From 2-02-FULL-55-14 sp964581115 (lineage in GTDB: Bacteria; Bacteroidota; Ignavibacteria; UBA10030), in contig CAZOMY010000062.1 in assembly GCA_964581115.1 (NCBI GenBank), forward strand, positions 1 through 8,450: 8,450 nt of DNA. The letters run 5' to 3'. Under the pieces are notes generated by a model that was given only the letters and a program-made list of their open reading frames with translations, searched no databases and had not been told where the DNA came from. Shown here piece by piece: positions 6,414 to 8,450 of this stretch. A program made the position numbers and the translations under genes. Each line of letters begins with the position of its first letter. Positions within the stretch are counted from its first letter, which is position 1.

Positions 6414-6433
6414 GCAGGATCTCTAGCCCCCCC

Positions 6434-8450
6434 ATGCCCCGCCTTCCGCAAATCGAATCACACTTGAAGAGCCTCTCTTCCCTCGAGGCCCTTAAGAAGC
6501 TCCTCTGGCAGGAACTTAACTACGACGCCGCGAATGCGCCGGCAACGGCGGGTGACCTGCCGGCGGAGGTCAAGAAGCTGATCGCCGATGGACCGACGAT
6601 CGTTGCCACCGGAGGCAAGGGGGGCTCGTTCCATGTCGTCCTGACAGTCCTTAAGGGACAATTACTTCCGCGCTCAGCCGAGCGTACACTCTTCGACCGC
6701 CTCACCAAGACACATCCCTACGCCCTCTTCATCTTTGCCAATGAATCGTATTCCCATTGGCACTTCGTCAACATAAAGCTCCAGGACGATGAAAAGCGCC
6801 GGCGGGTCCTGAGACGCATCTCGGTCGGACCCCACATCGGACTCCGTACGGCGATCGAGCGCCTCCAGATGCTCGACCTCGCCTCGATCGCGGACGGCCT
6901 CTTCGGCGTCAAAGAGCTCTCCGCACTCCAGATCCAGAAGCGGCACGACAACGCCTTCGACGTCGAGTCAGTGACAAAGGAGTTCTACCAGGAGATCGCC
7001 AACTGGTACTTCTGGGCCCGCGAGGTCGCGAAGTTTCCCAAAGACGCACCGCTCGACTCGGAAGGAAAGCCCTCGCTCCATGTCATTCGGCTCATCACGA
7101 GACTTCTGTTCTGTTGGTTTCTGAAGGAGAAAAGGCTCCCATCGACAGCATCAAGCGTTTCGCGCAGCGACCACAACGAAGGCAACGCCCGCAGCGTTGA
7201 TACATTGACTCGTGAAGCCGTTGCGGCCGCAGCCCCCGCCGCGAACGCCGCGCGAAACATCTCTGAGATGGCCCCTGGTGATTCCGGACTCATTCCTGAC
7301 CAACTATTCGATCCCAAGGCGATCGCCAAACTTCTGAGGGATCCCTCTCCCAAGGCGACCACCTACTACACGGCGGTCCTGCAGAATCTGTTCTTTGCCA
7401 CGTTGAATACGGAGATGGGGCCAGGGGCCCTCGGCGACGCTCGGGCCAAGGATTCGGGAGTCGGGAGACGGTTCGTTGACGAAGGGGACGGCAAGACAAG
7501 CGACGACCACATGGTGCACACCTACTGGCGGCACCAGGATCAGCTGACAGACCCGGAGGCTCTCGCCACATTGCTTCGGCAGGTTCCGTTCCTGAACGGC
7601 GGGCTCTTCGAATGCCTCGACGACCGCCTGCCCGGACCCGGCGGCAAAGGGACCGTCGAAAAGCGTATCGATGGCTTTTCCACCAAGGCCGAGAAACAGC
7701 CGAAGATCCCGAACTTTCTCTTTTTCGGACGCCCGCAAGACAACGTGGACCTTTCGGAGGCCTATGGCGACTCCGGCCGCAGTCACGAGACGGTCCGGCC
7801 GATCCTCGAGATCTTCAACCGCTACAACTTTACGCTCACGGAGAATACCCCTCTCGACCAAGAGGTGGCACTCGACCCCGAGCTGCTCGGCCACGTTTTT
7901 GAGAACCTCCTCGCCGCCTACAATCCCGAAACCGGCACCGTAGCCCGCAAAGCGACCGGCTCGTTCTATACGCCCCGCGTGGTGGTGGATTGGATGGTGG
8001 ACCAGGCGTTGGTGAGTTACTTAGCGAATGCCCTGGGGATCACGGAAGCCGGGAGACGGGACACGGAGGAGCGGCTCAAGCGGCTCCTTTCGTGGGAAGA
8101 CCCCGATCACGAGTTCACCCCCAAAGAGGCCGACCGACTGATCGAAGCGGTGGATAGGCTCAAGGCCCTCGACCCGGCTTGCGGTTCCGGCGCATTTCCG
8201 ATGGGGATGCTACAGAAACTGGTGCTGGTACTGCGCAAGATCGACCCGAAGAACGACCGCTGGCGCCGCCGGCAGGAGAAGAGCGCCGAGGCCATCGAGA
8301 GTTCTCCTGCACGCGACGAGGCTCGGCGCGCGATCGAAAGAGCCTTCGCCAAGGACAACGACGATTTCGGCCGCAAGCTCTACCTGATCGAAAATTGCCT
8401 CTACGGCGTGGACATCCAGCCCATCGCCTGCCAGATCGCCAAACTCCGCT
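6434..8450 (+). CDS. Eco57I-type (type IIG/PglX-like) restriction-modification methyltransferase, 3' truncated by window
   Basis: First 672 codons; no stop before the right edge. Family members often exceed 1,000 residues, so much is missing. It belongs to the large class of adenine-N6 DNA methyltransferases that read the target and methylate it, some also cutting DNA. ATG 6434 is the first usual start after the in-frame stop at 6368; AGGA (6416-6419) is 14 nt upstream, so the ribosome site is poor. Residues 1-170 form an N-terminal domain in which I see no clear PD-(D/E)XK nuclease motif. F184-Y..., the helix at 219-233 ending KEK, and P385-F-L-N-G-G-L-F are typical family segments. F511-Y-T-P514 precedes the catalytic fold; D580-P-A-C-G-S-G-A-F588 is SAM-binding motif I; Y657-G-V-D-I-Q-P is the next strand. 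The catalytic NPPY motif should follow outside the window. Residues about 234-284, Ala/Ser-rich, look like an insertion. Separated from the operon by 435 nt, it is probably transcribed separately. Confidence 0.92.
   Translation, partial: MPRLPQIESHLKSLSSLEALKKLLWQELNYDAANAPATAGDLPAEVKKLIADGPTIVATGGKGGSFHVVLTVLKGQLLPRSAERTLFDRLTKTHPYALFIFANESYSHWHFVNIKLQDDEKRRRVLRRISVGPHIGLRTAIERLQMLDLASIADGLFGVKELSALQIQKRHDNAFDVESVTKEFYQEIANWYFWAREVAKFPKDAPLDSEGKPSLHVIRLITRLLFCWFLKEKRLPSTASSVSRSDHNEGNARSVDTLTREAVAAAAPAANAARNISEMAPGDSGLIPDQLFDPKAIAKLLRDPSPKATTYYTAVLQNLFFATLNTEMGPGALGDARAKDSGVGRRFVDEGDGKTSDDHMVHTYWRHQDQLTDPEALATLLRQVPFLNGGLFECLDDRLPGPGGKGTVEKRIDGFSTKAEKQPKIPNFLFFGRPQDNVDLSEAYGDSGRSHETVRPILEIFNRYNFTLTENTPLDQEVALDPELLGHVFENLLAAYNPETGTVARKATGSFYTPRVVVDWMVDQALVSYLANALGITEAGRRDTEERLKRLLSWEDPDHEFTPKEADRLIEAVDRLKALDPACGSGAFPMGMLQKLVLVLRKIDPKNDRWRRRQEKSAEAIESSPARDEARRAIERAFAKDNDDFGRKLYLIENCLYGVDIQPIACQIAKLR

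Larger units (their letters stand above)
5999..6433. other. Intergenic gap between operon and methyltransferase gene
   Basis: 435 nt with no intact gene. It holds overlapping inverted repeats right after the operon (6000-6034), a 7-bp stem CCTCTTC/GAAGAGG with a 3-nt loop (6185-6201), a 13-nt palindrome (GCCAAC-G-GTTGGC, 6243-6255), a possible decayed minus-strand gene (6120-6413) and a run of seven C just before the next start codon. No clear promoter hexamers are seen, although the next gene probably needs its own promoter here. Confidence 0.6.

Noticed and set aside
7304..7894. Minus-strand open frame of 196 codons
   Set aside because: It is the reverse shadow of the GC-rich methyltransferase gene, whose plus-strand translation matches a known family throughout this stretch.

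Overview
The window looks like a bacterial accessory region of moderately high GC content. The host is probably Gram-negative: one product carries a lipobox and another has a periplasmic OmpA-like domain behind a single membrane segment. The species cannot be named. Hairpin-forming arrays of a CGCAAAG-type 8-mer upstream resemble dispersed intergenic repeats I recall from environmental phyla such as Nitrospirota, Planctomycetota and Desulfobacterota, but that is memory and not a search result.

Layout, left to right. Bases 1-534 hold no convincing gene. They are packed with inverted repeats: two long imperfect hairpins (85-160 and 184-250) built from three-unit 8-mer arrays, further 8-mer copies at 260-267 and 338-345, a 15-nt palindrome at 367-381 and a stem at 422-463. 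Bases 535-5998 hold four plus-strand genes whose reading frames overlap by 8, 17 and 4 nt, so they are almost certainly one translationally coupled operon. In order they encode (1) a bitopic membrane protein with a basic cytoplasmic N-terminus and a divergent OmpA-like periplasmic domain, (2) a 741-residue protein with six membrane segments between two cytoplasmic coiled coils, (3) a 427-residue protein with four membrane segments and helical cytoplasmic ends, and (4) a lipoprotein with a von Willebrand factor A-like fold and MIDAS-like residues. I cannot assign any of the four to a named system.

Bases 5999-6433 are a gap with hairpins after the operon and a weak hint of a decayed minus-strand gene. 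From 6434 to the right edge runs the first 672 codons of a large Eco57I-type (type IIG or PglX-like) restriction-modification methyltransferase. It shows the FYTP element, SAM-binding motif I and the YGVD segment, and it is cut off before the catalytic NPPY motif.

Working interpretation (inference): the four-gene operon builds an envelope-spanning complex. The OmpA-like protein would anchor to peptidoglycan, two polytopic proteins would expose long coiled coils to the cytoplasm, and the VWA lipoprotein would sit at the outer face of the inner membrane. Its position beside a restriction-modification gene suggests a defence or genomic island. The broad logic recalls the membrane parts of Zorya or MotAB, but I see no MotA-like signature, helicase or nuclease in the operon, so homology to Zorya is not claimed.
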